A stretch of 9,331 nt of DNA from Actinobacteria bacterium UBA3028 (GCA_002367715.1 DFDL01000026.1:1-9331); one strand, 5' to 3'. Positions 1-7,504 are shown, numbered from the stretch's first letter. The notes: a model not told the origin generated them from the letters alone. Numbers and translations are program-made.

Positions 1-42
1 GCTACCTCAACACCAAGTTATCGAGTGATGCTAAATCCCTAA

Positions 43-1578
43 TTAATAATCAAGTTCATGCAATTTATGCATTTGATTTTTTGTTGCATCATATAACGAG
101 GTGTAAATCTCGCTTAAGGGTCTATAGGTTTCGGCTAATTTCTCATCAGGATTTATAGTTCGTGCTTTACCTTGCCAAGTGCGAATCTCCTCAGGGCTAG
201 AAACCAATCCGACTGCCACCCCAGCTAGTAAGGCATCACCATAAGATGCGCCAAAAGTTAGTGGTGCAACTTCTTGAGGCACCCCAGAAATATCGCTAAT
301 AGCTTGAAGCCAAATGGAGTTCTTTGTTCCACCACCAACTGACTTTATTGTTTTTGGACGTGCTCCAATTGAAGTAAATAGGTCAACGTGCTGCTTAACG
401 CCATGTCCCATTCCCTCCAATATTGCACGGAAAATATGGCCACGAGAGTGAGTCAGGCTTAAACCAAAAATCATTCCTTTCGCTCTTGGATCCATTACCG
501 GGGTTCGTTCGCCACTGAAATATGGAAGGACAATGACTCCTTCAGCACCAGGTTTAGTCTCTGCCGCTTCTTTAACCAATTCAGCATACGCCGAGGCTCC
601 ACCAGATTTTTCTGCAGCCACCAATTCAGGGGCAAATTGATCCCTAAACCAGCGCGTTAATGAGCCGCTAGTTGCCATTCCTGCCAAGAGACACCAAGTT
701 CCCGGAAAGAGATAAGGCCCTGCCCAGAGCCGCTTCTCCCGTGCCTGATCATTATCGGTCACTTGAATCATAAATATTGTTGAGCCATACATCATCATCA
801 TTTCACCGGGTTTAGTCACACCAACGCTGAGAGCCTCAGCGCCAGCATCTATTGTTCCAACTGACACCGGAGTTCCTTCAGCAAGTCCCGTTAATTCAGA
901 AGCTTTTGACGTCACTCGGCCAGCAAGCTCATGACTCCAAAGAATTTCAGGTAGCTGTTCCAAATTAACAAAATCTTCGCAAAATCTATCACTCCACTTA
1001 TTACTCCATGGGTCATACATAGGAACCATGCAACCTGCTGAGAAATGATCAATTACAACTCTGGAGGTCAGTCGAGCCACAATGAATGTTGTGGCATCAA
1101 CAAACCATCGTGCTTTTTTATAAACCTCAGGTTCATTTTTCTTGATCCAGAGAATTTTTGGACCAGTTGATTGCGAAGATAGGCAGTTTGCTGTGGCATT
1201 GAAAATTTCATCTTCGCCATACTTTGCATTTAATTCATCAATCTCTTTTACCGCGCGTGTATCTACTCCATAAAGAATTCCCATTCTTAATGGGTTGAAA
1301 TTCTCGTCAATTGGTAAGACATCTGGCCCAATGGCACTTATTCCTACCCCTTTGATATCTGCTGCCACAACTCCGGGTGTACTTAAAAGTTGTTTTGTAA
1401 TAGTACAAAAATCTCCCCACCAAGTTAGTTCAGGATCATGTTCTGCCCAACCTGCGCGTGGAAACAAAAGTTGATGAGGAACGGCTACCTGAGCTATTAC
1501 CTCACCGGTGATGGTGGTTAGAACGCCTTTTGACTCATAGGTTCCAATATCAATTCCAAGCAGTAGATCTTGAGGCAT
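43..1578 (-). CDS. FGGY-family carbohydrate kinase (substrate unknown)
   Basis: This cytoplasmic ATP-dependent kinase would phosphorylate an imported sugar or polyol. The 511-residue length is normal for the FGGY family. The N-terminal domain opens with the phosphate-binding stretch GIDIGTYESKG (8-18). The likely catalytic Asp is D244 in VGTIDAGAEALSVG (240-253). The C-terminal domain carries LPYFSGERTPVMDPRAKG (351-368) and the glycine-rich nucleotide motif SVGGGTKNSIWLQAISD (413-429). No truncation is seen. The ATG at 1578 follows AGTAGG with 8 nt between, and the start lies 34 bp after the peptidase stop, so it is probably the last gene of the operon. It resembles xylulokinase-like members overall, but family similarity does not give the substrate: xylulose, ribulose, a polyol or a tetrose are all possible. 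The family is confident, the specificity is not. Confidence 0.93.
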   Translation of the reverse strand: MPQDLLLGIDIGTYESKGVLTTITGEVIAQVAVPHQLLFPRAGWAEHDPELTWWGDFCTITKQLLSTPGVVAADIKGVGISAIGPDVLPIDENFNPLRMGILYGVDTRAVKEIDELNAKYGEDEIFNATANCLSSQSTGPKILWIKKNEPEVYKKARWFVDATTFIVARLTSRVVIDHFSAGCMVPMYDPWSNKWSDRFCEDFVNLEQLPEILWSHELAGRVTSKASELTGLAEGTPVSVGTIDAGAEALSVGVTKPGEMMMMYGSTIFMIQVTDNDQAREKRLWAGPYLFPGTWCLLAGMATSGSLTRWFRDQFAPELVAAEKSGGASAYAELVKEAAETKPGAEGVIVLPYFSGERTPVMDPRAKGMIFGLSLTHSRGHIFRAILEGMGHGVKQHVDLFTSIGARPKTIKSVGGGTKNSIWLQAISDISGVPQEVAPLTFGASYGDALLAGVAVGLVSSPEEIRTWQGKARTINPDEKLAETYRPLSEIYTSLYDATKNQMHKLHELDY

Positions 1579-1612
1579 GATGAAAACCTACTCTCTGGTC
1601 TTAATAAATCGT

Positions 1613-2701
1613 TTATCCACGTTGAAAATTCTCATTTTCAGGAAAATTATCCACGATTGAAATAAGTAGTTTACGTAAATCCTCCAGATCCTTTAGAGAG
1701 CAACTCTCTACTCCAGAATGGGTGTACCTAGTTGGCCATGCCAAATCAACACAAGCCACGCCCTCACCAACTAACTGCACATAAGAGGCATCGGTCAACA
1801 ATCCGATTGTTGCATGACGTTGCAGGGATATCTTCGTGTCTTTTGCACTTTTATCGACAATGTCAACTAATTTCGGATGAGGTATCAAACCATTTAAAGT
1901 TCCGCGGCCATGGAAAGTATAGGTGCCAAGAACAGGGCCTGACCCAACTCTTACTCCATTACCTTCAGCAATGTCTGGAGTATCTGATGCCGCTACTAAG
2001 TCGATGCTGATTGCTGCCAGAGGTTTTATCGACTGAGCTGCGACCATTGCGCCACGAAGATTAAATTCCTCTTGAACAGATCCCACGATATGCACAGTAA
2101 TTGCGGGGCGTTTGAGTTTTAAGTGTTTTGCCAGCTCTACCAACAAAGCACAGCCCCCACGATCATCAATGGAAGTTGCTGCGACGCGATCATTTAAAAG
2201 CTTTACAAAACTAGGTCGGTATATAACTGGAGTTCCAATATCGACTCCTGCATCCAATACTTCCTTAACGCTTGTTGCCCCAATATCTACATAACATTCA
2301 CTTATAGGCTTCACTTTGTATTTTTCATCTGGCGGAGTTAAATGATGTGAGACAAAGCCAATAACGCCTTCGACGTTCTTGCCCCCTTTGGCCTGAAGAA
2401 GAACATTTGATGCAGCTAAAATTCTTTCAGGCACGCCACCTACCCGCTCAATCCTTAAATAGCCGTTCTCTTCGATCTTCTTAACAATCATTCCAAGGGA
2501 ATCAGTATGAGCAAAGACCATTAATGCAGGAGCTTTTGGATTGGAACCTCTTACAGTTGCAATGACATTACCTAAAATGTCAACCCTCAGCTCATCGACC
2601 AAATCCTTTAGATCTCTCGATAGCTTCTTTACCATCTCGTCTTCAAATCCAGACATTGCTGGAGTGAGACAGTAGTCCTGCAGTCTTTCAATTAGGGACA
2701 T
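1613..2701 (-). CDS. M42-family metallopeptidase (glutamyl aminopeptidase/FrvX-like hydrolase)
   Basis: A 362-residue cytoplasmic dinuclear-metal hydrolase of the M42 (TET aminopeptidase) family, which normally trims N-terminal residues from short peptides. All expected metal and catalytic positions are visible: H65 and D67 in FAHTDSLG, the bridging D180 in SIDDRGG, the general-base and ligand pair E211/E212 in VQEEFNLRG, D234 in SIDLVAASD, and H328 in RYTHSGVE. It should therefore be catalytically competent. The ATG overlaps the last base of the preceding permease stop (TAATG), and GGAG lies about 6 nt upstream, so the two genes are translationally coupled. Its place between sugar permeases and a sugar kinase is unusual for a peptidase. 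E. coli FrvX is a family member that also lies in a sugar-transport operon. It may hydrolyse an amide bond in the imported ligand (inference) or be an ordinary aminopeptidase. Confidence 0.92.
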   Translation of the reverse strand: MSLIERLQDYCLTPAMSGFEDEMVKKLSRDLKDLVDELRVDILGNVIATVRGSNPKAPALMVFAHTDSLGMIVKKIEENGYLRIERVGGVPERILAASNVLLQAKGGKNVEGVIGFVSHHLTPPDEKYKVKPISECYVDIGATSVKEVLDAGVDIGTPVIYRPSFVKLLNDRVAATSIDDRGGCALLVELAKHLKLKRPAITVHIVGSVQEEFNLRGAMVAAQSIKPLAAISIDLVAASDTPDIAEGNGVRVGSGPVLGTYTFHGRGTLNGLIPHPKLVDIVDKSAKDTKISLQRHATIGLLTDASYVQLVGEGVACVDLAWPTRYTHSGVESCSLKDLEDLRKLLISIVDNFPENENFQRG

Positions 2702-3726
2702 TATGACTCCAATGACTTATTTACTGATTTAGAACGGCGTCTATTTTCCAACACAACGTTGAGAATCATAACCAGTACCAGAACTCCACCCTGTGCAGCT
2801 AGATAGAAGAATTGATTGAAGCGAAGGGCGTTAAATCCTGAAGCCACCATTTGCAACACAATCGTGGCCAAAACAACACCGGTAACTGTTCCAAATCCCC
2901 CCATCGGATTTACCCCGCCTAACACAACTATCACTATGGCCAAAAGAATGTATGAGTTTCCAAAGTCCGGGCTTGCAGCAGACATGCGAGAAGCAATAAT
3001 CAAGCCCGCAAAAGATGATAGGAGGCCTGAGATCACATAAGTCCAGGCAATAACCCGCTTATCTCCCATAACGCTGTATTGAGCAGCTTTTCGGTTAGTG
3101 CCGATAAGAAATATCTTTAATCCTAAGCTGCTGCGATTGATCATTAATCCCACTAATAGAGCTATGAAGACCATAAGCACAAAGGGTGTTGGCACACCAA
3201 AAAAAGTTCCATTACCGACACGAGTAAACTGCTCTGGTAGTCCAGAGATAGAAACTCCGTTTGTTAATCCAATCGCTATTCCATTAAATAATGTGAGGGT
3301 TGCCAAGGTAGCTAATATTGGCGTGATGTTTAAAACAGCGATTAGAAGCGCATTAATACCCCCACAGATCAAACCAAGCAAAATGCCAGCCAGGCATGCC
3401 ATCAAAATCCATAGATTGGTTATTTCTCCATCCTCACTCATATTTTTTGTGAGAATATAGGCCGCTAATAGCGCTGCCAAATTAGATGTTGCCACTATGG
3501 ATAAATCTATTCCACCTGTGAGCATAGATAGCATGACTGCAATAGAGAGAATAGCTATCTCTGGAACTTGAAATGCCATTGAGGTGAAATTCTCTGGCGT
3601 GAAAAAGATATCAGAAGAAAGGTAAGAGAAAATAAGAAGCACCATAAGAGTAAAACCCATTAGCTGAGTAACTTTTCTATCAGATAAAAGGGCAGAGGAA
3701 GCGAAACGGTTTCTTAACTCATTCAC
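2701..3726 (-). CDS. RbsC-like sugar ABC transporter permease (second permease)
   Basis: An inner-membrane subunit of the carbohydrate importer, BPD_transp_2 (RbsC/XylH) family. From the chosen start it has 341 residues. Hydrophobic segments recur at roughly 22-38, 55-75, 82-93, 105-123, 128-153, 180-195, 225-245, 260-293 and 305-325. Family signatures are TGGIDLS (70-76) and VLGGVNPMGGFGT (268-280), the latter in the loop expected to face the ATPase. I start at the GTG at 3726 because AGGTGG lies 6 nt upstream of it. The frame is open to another GTG at 3741, which would add five residues but has no ribosome-binding site. The gene overlaps the end of the first permease by 8 bp and hands over to the peptidase through a TAATG overlap. 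Together with its paralogue it should form the heterodimeric channel. Confidence 0.93.
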   Translation of the reverse strand: MNELRNRFASSALLSDRKVTQLMGFTLMVLLIFSYLSSDIFFTPENFTSMAFQVPEIAILSIAVMLSMLTGGIDLSIVATSNLAALLAAYILTKNMSEDGEITNLWILMACLAGILLGLICGGINALLIAVLNITPILATLATLTLFNGIAIGLTNGVSISGLPEQFTRVGNGTFFGVPTPFVLMVFIALLVGLMINRSSLGLKIFLIGTNRKAAQYSVMGDKRVIAWTYVISGLLSSFAGLIIASRMSAASPDFGNSYILLAIVIVVLGGVNPMGGFGTVTGVVLATIVLQMVASGFNALRFNQFFYLAAQGGVLVLVMILNVVLENRRRSKSVNKSLES

Positions 3727-4753
3727 TTGATTCCACCTCACTTTCGGAGAGGGCTCGACGTCGTTTATTGCGTCGGCTTTCGCCGATGGCTTGAAGGGTT
3801 ATACCTATAACCAGGAGAGCCCCAACAGCTGCTCGCTGCCAAGAACTACTAACACCAAGAAGCACTAAATTATTTTTAATTAAGTTAATAAAGAGCACAC
3901 CTAGGACAGTTCCGAAAACAGTTCCATAACCACCCATAATGCTGGCACCGCCCAAAACAACTGCTGCAATTATGTCCAGCTCAGAACCTGCTAGATCATA
4001 AGGATTTGCTTTCCTTTGCAAAGAGACATACAAAATTCCAGCGAGTCCTGAAAGGGCTCCAGCTAAGAGATAGATTTTTGTTTGAGTTCCTTTGACTGAG
4101 ATTCCCAAACGACGCGTTGGTTCTACTCCACCACCTAGGGCATAAACAGATCGACCAAAGAGCGTTCTACTTAAAATTAGTGAGATAAGAATTGTAATTA
4201 GAGTTATGGGGATGACCAAGACATGAAGTCGAACTAATGTGCCAGTCGCAGACTCAAATTTGACTAAATCTGAAGTTGAAAACTGATCGAGGGCAATAGG
4301 TATGTCGCTGATAAACGAAGAGCCTATGAGAGTGAGCATCAAACCTCGGAAGATTCCAGCTGTTCCTAAAGTTGCTATGAGAGTAGGAATGCCAAACCCG
4401 GCAATAGCAATCGCATTTACTCCTCCCAGCAGAGTGCCAATCACGATAGCTAAAACAATTGGTATCAAGAGACTTTCGCCATTTAACTCAAATTTTTGCA
4501 TGATGACAACAGCGGTATAACCGGCAAAAATTCCTACTATGGGAAATGAAACATCTATTCCTCCACTAATAATTACAATTAGTACGCCTAAAGCAAAAAG
4601 TAATTGAACAAAAGATGATCGTAGGATGTCAAAAAGGTTAGCGAGGGTAAAGAACTCAGGACTCTTAGATCCAATTACAAGAGAAAATACGACGATAGCC
4701 AATATGAGCACAGTTTCGTTTCGCATCAATAATCTCTTGAATTTGGTGTTCAA
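3719..4753 (-). CDS. RbsC-like sugar ABC transporter permease (first permease)
   Basis: A 344-residue BPD_transp_2 membrane subunit, paralogous to the next gene. Hydrophobic segments lie near 14-30, 50-66, 70-86, 96-119, 122-143, 176-195, 226-245, 260-292 and 305-322. Signatures are SGGIDVS (63-69), ALGGGVEPTRRLGISV (205-220, the counterpart of the RbsC AIGGN..A..SGI region) and VLGGASIMGGYGTVFG (266-281). The C-terminus ends in a basic then acidic tail (RRNKRRRALSESEVESSE), probably cytoplasmic. The start is TTG at 4753, overlapping the ATPase stop as TTGA. AAGGAG 5 nt upstream makes this non-ATG start convincing; the first ATG in frame (residue 10) would leave that site unused. Translation is therefore coupled to the ATPase. 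The ligand cannot be told from the permease. Confidence 0.94.
   Translation of the reverse strand: MNTKFKRLLMRNETVLILAIVVFSLVIGSKSPEFFTLANLFDILRSSFVQLLFALGVLIVIISGGIDVSFPIVGIFAGYTAVVIMQKFELNGESLLIPIVLAIVIGTLLGGVNAIAIAGFGIPTLIATLGTAGIFRGLMLTLIGSSFISDIPIALDQFSTSDLVKFESATGTLVRLHVLVIPITLITILISLILSRTLFGRSVYALGGGVEPTRRLGISVKGTQTKIYLLAGALSGLAGILYVSLQRKANPYDLAGSELDIIAAVVLGGASIMGGYGTVFGTVLGVLFINLIKNNLVLLGVSSSWQRAAVGALLVIGITLQAIGESRRNKRRRALSESEVESSE
3733..3738 (-). promoter_or_regulatory. Ribosome-binding site for the second permease
   Basis: AGGTGG on the minus strand lies 6 nt before the GTG at 3726, inside the end of the first permease gene. It favours this GTG over the in-frame GTG at 3741, whose upstream bases have no purine-rich match. 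Confidence 0.6.
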
Positions 4754-6246
4754 TTCAGCTCCTTATAGATTGCACTCTCGCTGATTTGTTTATCATTAAA
4801 CTCCTTGGAAATTTTGCCATGGCGAATGACCAAAACTTTGTGGCAAATTTGCACTAACTCTGGAATATCATCAGAAACCAAGAGAAAAGCCATTCCAGCT
4901 TGAGCTCTATCTCGAATTATTTCAAGTATTTCACGTTTGGAGCCAACATCGACCCCTACCGTTGGACCGTTGAGAATCATGACTTTCGGGTTAATTGAAA
5001 GCCATTTAGCTAGGACTACTCTCTGTTGATTTCCGCCCGAAAGCGAGGAGACAGGATTAATTGGATTCTTAGTTTTTATTCGAAGTTCTGAAATCCAAGA
5101 GCTTCCAATTTTTGCTAATTTACTTTTTGAAATTGCTCCCCACCGACTCCTTTGCCTGTCTAGTCCCACAGCCACAATATTGCGCAGAATTGATTGCTCT
5201 AGAAATAATCCTTGGGTTAATCGATCTGGTGGTACATAACCAATACCGGAAGCTAATGCCGCCTCTGGTGAATTTAGAGTTACCTCTTTCCCATCGACTT
5301 TAATACAACCTGCATCTACTGGGTATTTGCCAAATATTGCTTCAGCTAACTCTGTTCGACCTGAGCCAAGTAAGCCAGTTAATCCAATAATTTCACCCTC
5401 TGAAATTGAGAAAGAGACATCATCAAAAGTGTTTTTTGAAGTTAGTTTCTCAAGCTCAAGAAGAGACCGGGAATCTTTGCCTAAAGGTGGCGCAATGCGA
5501 GAAGTTGCTATTTCCGAACCAGTCATAGCCGTAGCTATCTCCTTGGCTTTAAACTTTGACATCAAACCTTCAGCTACTACTTCGCCATTTCGAAGGACGG
5601 TAATGGTGTTGCAGATTTCTTGAATTTCATCAATTTTGTGGCTGACAAAAACGATTGCCACCCCACGTTTGCGAAGCTGGTCTACAACTTCGAATAACTT
5701 ATTAACTTCTTTACGAGTTAAAGCCGTAGTTGGTTCATCCATAAAGAGCATCTTTACGCCCAAATTAGTAGCCCTGGCGATTGCAATTAATTGCTTAGAG
5801 GCTATTGAGGTCTCAACCAGTGGTGAGTTAATGTCAATATCTACACCAATATAACCCAAAGCCTCTTCGGCTATCTTCCTGGTCTCTCGTTTCCCAACAA
5901 TTTTTGAGGACTTCAATATGTTTGTTGGAAGGGCAATGTTTTCAGCAACCGTTAAATTAGGAAGTAGAGAAAAATCTTGGAATATTACCTGCACACCTTC
6001 ATTGACTGCTTGGCGAGGGGATAGATGAGCAAATTCTTTTCCTGCAAGTGTTATCAATCCGGAGTCAGGGGCATGCACACCTGACATAATTTTGATAAGC
6101 GTAGATTTGCCAGACCCATTCTCGCCAGCAAGGCAGTGGACTTCTTCAGAGGATACAGACATTGATACCCCTGCTAAAGCCTTTGCACCCCCGAAACTTT
6201 TAACAATATCTTTTACGCTGTACTCAGCGGTTTGCGTGGCTAGCAT
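4750..6246 (-). CDS. RbsA-like sugar ABC transporter ATPase with two nucleotide-binding domains
   Basis: This 498-residue tandem ATPase powers the importer and is of normal RbsA/XylG/MglA length. Domain 1 (about 8-245) has Walker A GENGSGKST (41-49), Q-loop Q90, Walker B MLFMDEPTTAL with D170/E171, and H-loop H203; its signature region is degenerate (SIASKQLIAIARA, 147-159, no LSGGQ). Domain 2 (about 262-498) has the family's lysine-less Walker A GLLGSGRTE (291-299) and an intact signature LSGGNQQR (402-409). Its Walker B reads MILNGPTVGVDVG: N425 and G426 replace the usual Asp-Glu, and D459 occupies the H-loop position. One composite ATP site (domain 1 Walker motifs with domain 2 signature) thus looks functional and the other looks non-hydrolytic. 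The ATG at 6246 follows AGGCGGG. It lies 150 bp after the binding-protein gene, beyond a hairpin. Confidence 0.95.
   Translation of the reverse strand: MLATQTAEYSVKDIVKSFGGAKALAGVSMSVSSEEVHCLAGENGSGKSTLIKIMSGVHAPDSGLITLAGKEFAHLSPRQAVNEGVQVIFQDFSLLPNLTVAENIALPTNILKSSKIVGKRETRKIAEEALGYIGVDIDINSPLVETSIASKQLIAIARATNLGVKMLFMDEPTTALTRKEVNKLFEVVDQLRKRGVAIVFVSHKIDEIQEICNTITVLRNGEVVAEGLMSKFKAKEIATAMTGSEIATSRIAPPLGKDSRSLLELEKLTSKNTFDDVSFSISEGEIIGLTGLLGSGRTELAEAIFGKYPVDAGCIKVDGKEVTLNSPEAALASGIGYVPPDRLTQGLFLEQSILRNIVAVGLDRQRSRWGAISKSKLAKIGSSWISELRIKTKNPINPVSSLSGGNQQRVVLAKWLSINPKVMILNGPTVGVDVGSKREILEIIRDRAQAGMAFLLVSDDIPELVQICHKVLVIRHGKISKEFNDKQISESAIYKELN
4759..4764 (-). promoter_or_regulatory. Ribosome-binding site deciding the TTG start of the first permease
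   Basis: AAGGAG on the minus strand sits 5 nt before the TTG at 4753 and inside the last codons of the ATPase gene. It is one of the best Shine-Dalgarno matches in the window and compensates for the weak initiator codon. Confidence 0.7.
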
Positions 6247-6339
6247 TTAAACCCGCCTTTCCCAAAAATTAAGTTAGTTAGCACTTACCGATTCTCTCAT
6301 TGAGTCTACTGCTAACTGATAAACATGGTGTTAATGAAA

Positions 6340-6364
6340 GTGGGGCGCGGTGTGCGCGCCCCAC
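6340..6364 (-). terminator. GC-rich intercistronic hairpin after the binding-protein gene (partial terminator or mRNA-stabilising)
   Basis: A perfect 10-bp inverted repeat, GTGGGGCGCG (6340-6349) with CGCGCCCCAC (6355-6364) and a 5-nt loop. It starts 32 nt after the binding-protein stop and lies 93 bp before the ATPase start. On the minus-strand RNA the stem is followed by UUUCAUU, a poor U-tract. Partial termination or protection of the upstream mRNA is therefore more likely than full termination. This would give the binding protein in excess over the membrane subunits, the usual stoichiometry for such systems (inference). Confidence 0.75.
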
Positions 6365-6396
6365 AATCTTCCTACCACTAGCAAGCTAACAAGTAC

Positions 6397-7392
6397 TTAG
6401 ATGTTGTACTTACTTGCGTTGTTCTTATCGACAATAACCCACGCAGCTCCATTGAAGCTCTTAGGATTTGTCTTGCTGACAGTGATCTTTTTATAGCCCT
6501 TAACCTTTAGGTTCATTCCATCCTTAATTTTCTTTCCTTTGTTTAGAAGTTCCAGCATATTAAGCATGGCCTTACCGGCAAGCGCTGAATCCCAGAAGAA
6601 GATCTTGTCAATAGCTCCTGTTTGTAGCAGCTTGTTAGTCATCGATGGAATTGATGTTCCCATCACGCATACCTTGTCGTTTAGTCCAAGCTCCTCAACT
6701 GCTCGTCCAATACCAACAACGTCATTGGCAGAAGATCCTTCAAATCCCGTAAGGTCTGGATATTTCTTCAACAATTCTTTTGTCTTGTTGTAAGCAACAT
6801 CAGCATCTTCTTTTGATTCAATTGGGTCTTCAACTCTTGTGATATTTGGATACTTGCTCTTTGCTTGCTCGTAAGCTCCAGCAACCCACTCGTTATGGCT
6901 TCCATTGGTTAGTGTTCCAACAAATGCAACATACTTACCAGAGTTACCCATACATGCGGCGAGGTTATCCATCATCACTGCGCCATAAGCAGCATTTTCG
7001 AATGCTTCGATATTTGCATCTGCATTCTTTATGCCACCGGCTTCGTGAGTTACAACCTTAATTCCAGCTTTCTTTGCTTTCTTAATAACGCCATCGATAG
7101 AAGCTACATCGTTGGGGACAATTCCGATTCCTGTTACTTTTTGAGCAATCAGGTCTTCAACCATCTTGGCTTGTTTTTCCGCTGAAGCATCTGTTGCTCC
7201 AGTCATAGAGGCGTCAATCTTGTTCTTCTTGGCCCAAGACTTGATTCCTTTATCCATGTTGTCGAACCAGCCAACACCAATCAACTTAACAGAGACTACA
7301 TATCTCTTCTTAGCCGCTTGGCTTGTTGCTGTTCCAGTTGTGAGCAAGAGCGCAAACGCTGCACCAACTGCTATCCATTTCTTGTTATTCAT
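6397..7392 (-). CDS. Sugar ABC transporter substrate-binding protein (RbsB/LsrB-like, Peripla_BP_4)
   Basis: A 331-residue exported ligand-binding protein, first gene of the operon. Residues 1-27 are a Sec signal peptide: basic MNNKKW, hydrophobic core to about 18, and probable cleavage near SQA-AKK. There is no lipobox cysteine. The mature part has the type I fold pattern of the RbsB/LsrB/RhaS group: VVSVKLIGVGWFDNMDKG (32-49) resembles the first strand-helix of LsrB and RhaS. THEAGG (115-120), GSHNEW (164-169) and FFWDSA (265-270) are where ligand contacts are expected. Automated annotation could call it an autoinducer-2 binding protein, but the acidic pair that follows the corresponding Thr-Trp in LsrB is HEAG here, so AI-2 is not supported (recalled alignment). 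The ATG at 7392 follows AGGAG by 5 nt; an ATG 4 nt further upstream is out of frame and stops after three codons. A sugar or polyol ligand is likely, its identity unknown. Confidence 0.94.
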   Translation of the reverse strand: MNNKKWIAVGAAFALLLTTGTATSQAAKKRYVVSVKLIGVGWFDNMDKGIKSWAKKNKIDASMTGATDASAEKQAKMVEDLIAQKVTGIGIVPNDVASIDGVIKKAKKAGIKVVTHEAGGIKNADANIEAFENAAYGAVMMDNLAACMGNSGKYVAFVGTLTNGSHNEWVAGAYEQAKSKYPNITRVEDPIESKEDADVAYNKTKELLKKYPDLTGFEGSSANDVVGIGRAVEELGLNDKVCVMGTSIPSMTNKLLQTGAIDKIFFWDSALAGKAMLNMLELLNKGKKIKDGMNLKVKGYKKITVSKTNPKSFNGAAWVIVDKNNASKYNI

Positions 7393-7423
7393 TCATACTC
7401 CTAGGTTGTATGGCCCTTCGTGG

Positions 7424-7453
7424 GGGTCAACTTGAAATTGACCCGTTAGGGTC
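7424..7453. promoter_or_regulatory. Clustered GGGTC inverted repeats: candidate operator or leader structure
   Basis: In the 176-bp divergent region, GGGTCAA (7424-7430) and TTGACCC (7438-7444) form a perfect 7-bp inverted repeat around a 7-nt centre. The right arm also pairs with a further GGGTC: GACCC (7440-7444), 4-nt gap, GGGTC (7449-7453). The result is three alternating half-sites starting 32 bp upstream of the binding-protein ATG. The location suits an operator for a sugar-responsive repressor. Because the middle arm can pair with either neighbour, the same bases in the operon's leader RNA could form alternative hairpins. No regulator gene lies in the window, so the binding protein is unknown. 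Confidence 0.5.
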
Positions 7454-7504
7454 TAGCGGTATCTTTTCCCTATTCACAATAAGAGTCAAGGGTTCTGTGA
7501 AGTA

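Noticed and set aside
1..42. Plus-strand frame open from the window edge to TAA at 40-42 (13 codons), possibly the tail of a convergent gene ending directly next to the FGGY kinase stop.
   Set aside because: Thirteen codons are too few to tell a real C-terminus from chance. The same stretch holds GAGGT on the minus strand, which could instead be the ribosome-binding site of a next operon gene outside the window.
1599..1616. Small palindrome around TAAATCGTTTA in the gap between the peptidase and the FGGY kinase.
   Set aside because: Arms of about 5 bp in AT-rich DNA are expected by chance, and the 34-bp gap fits simple operon spacing.
6397..7392. Assignment of the binding protein as an autoinducer-2 receptor (lsrB), suggested by the KLIGVGWF start.
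   Set aside because: RhaS and other sugar-binding relatives share this start, the acidic ligand positions after the Thr-Trp of LsrB are not kept, and no lsrK, lsrR, lsrF or lsrG-like genes are present.
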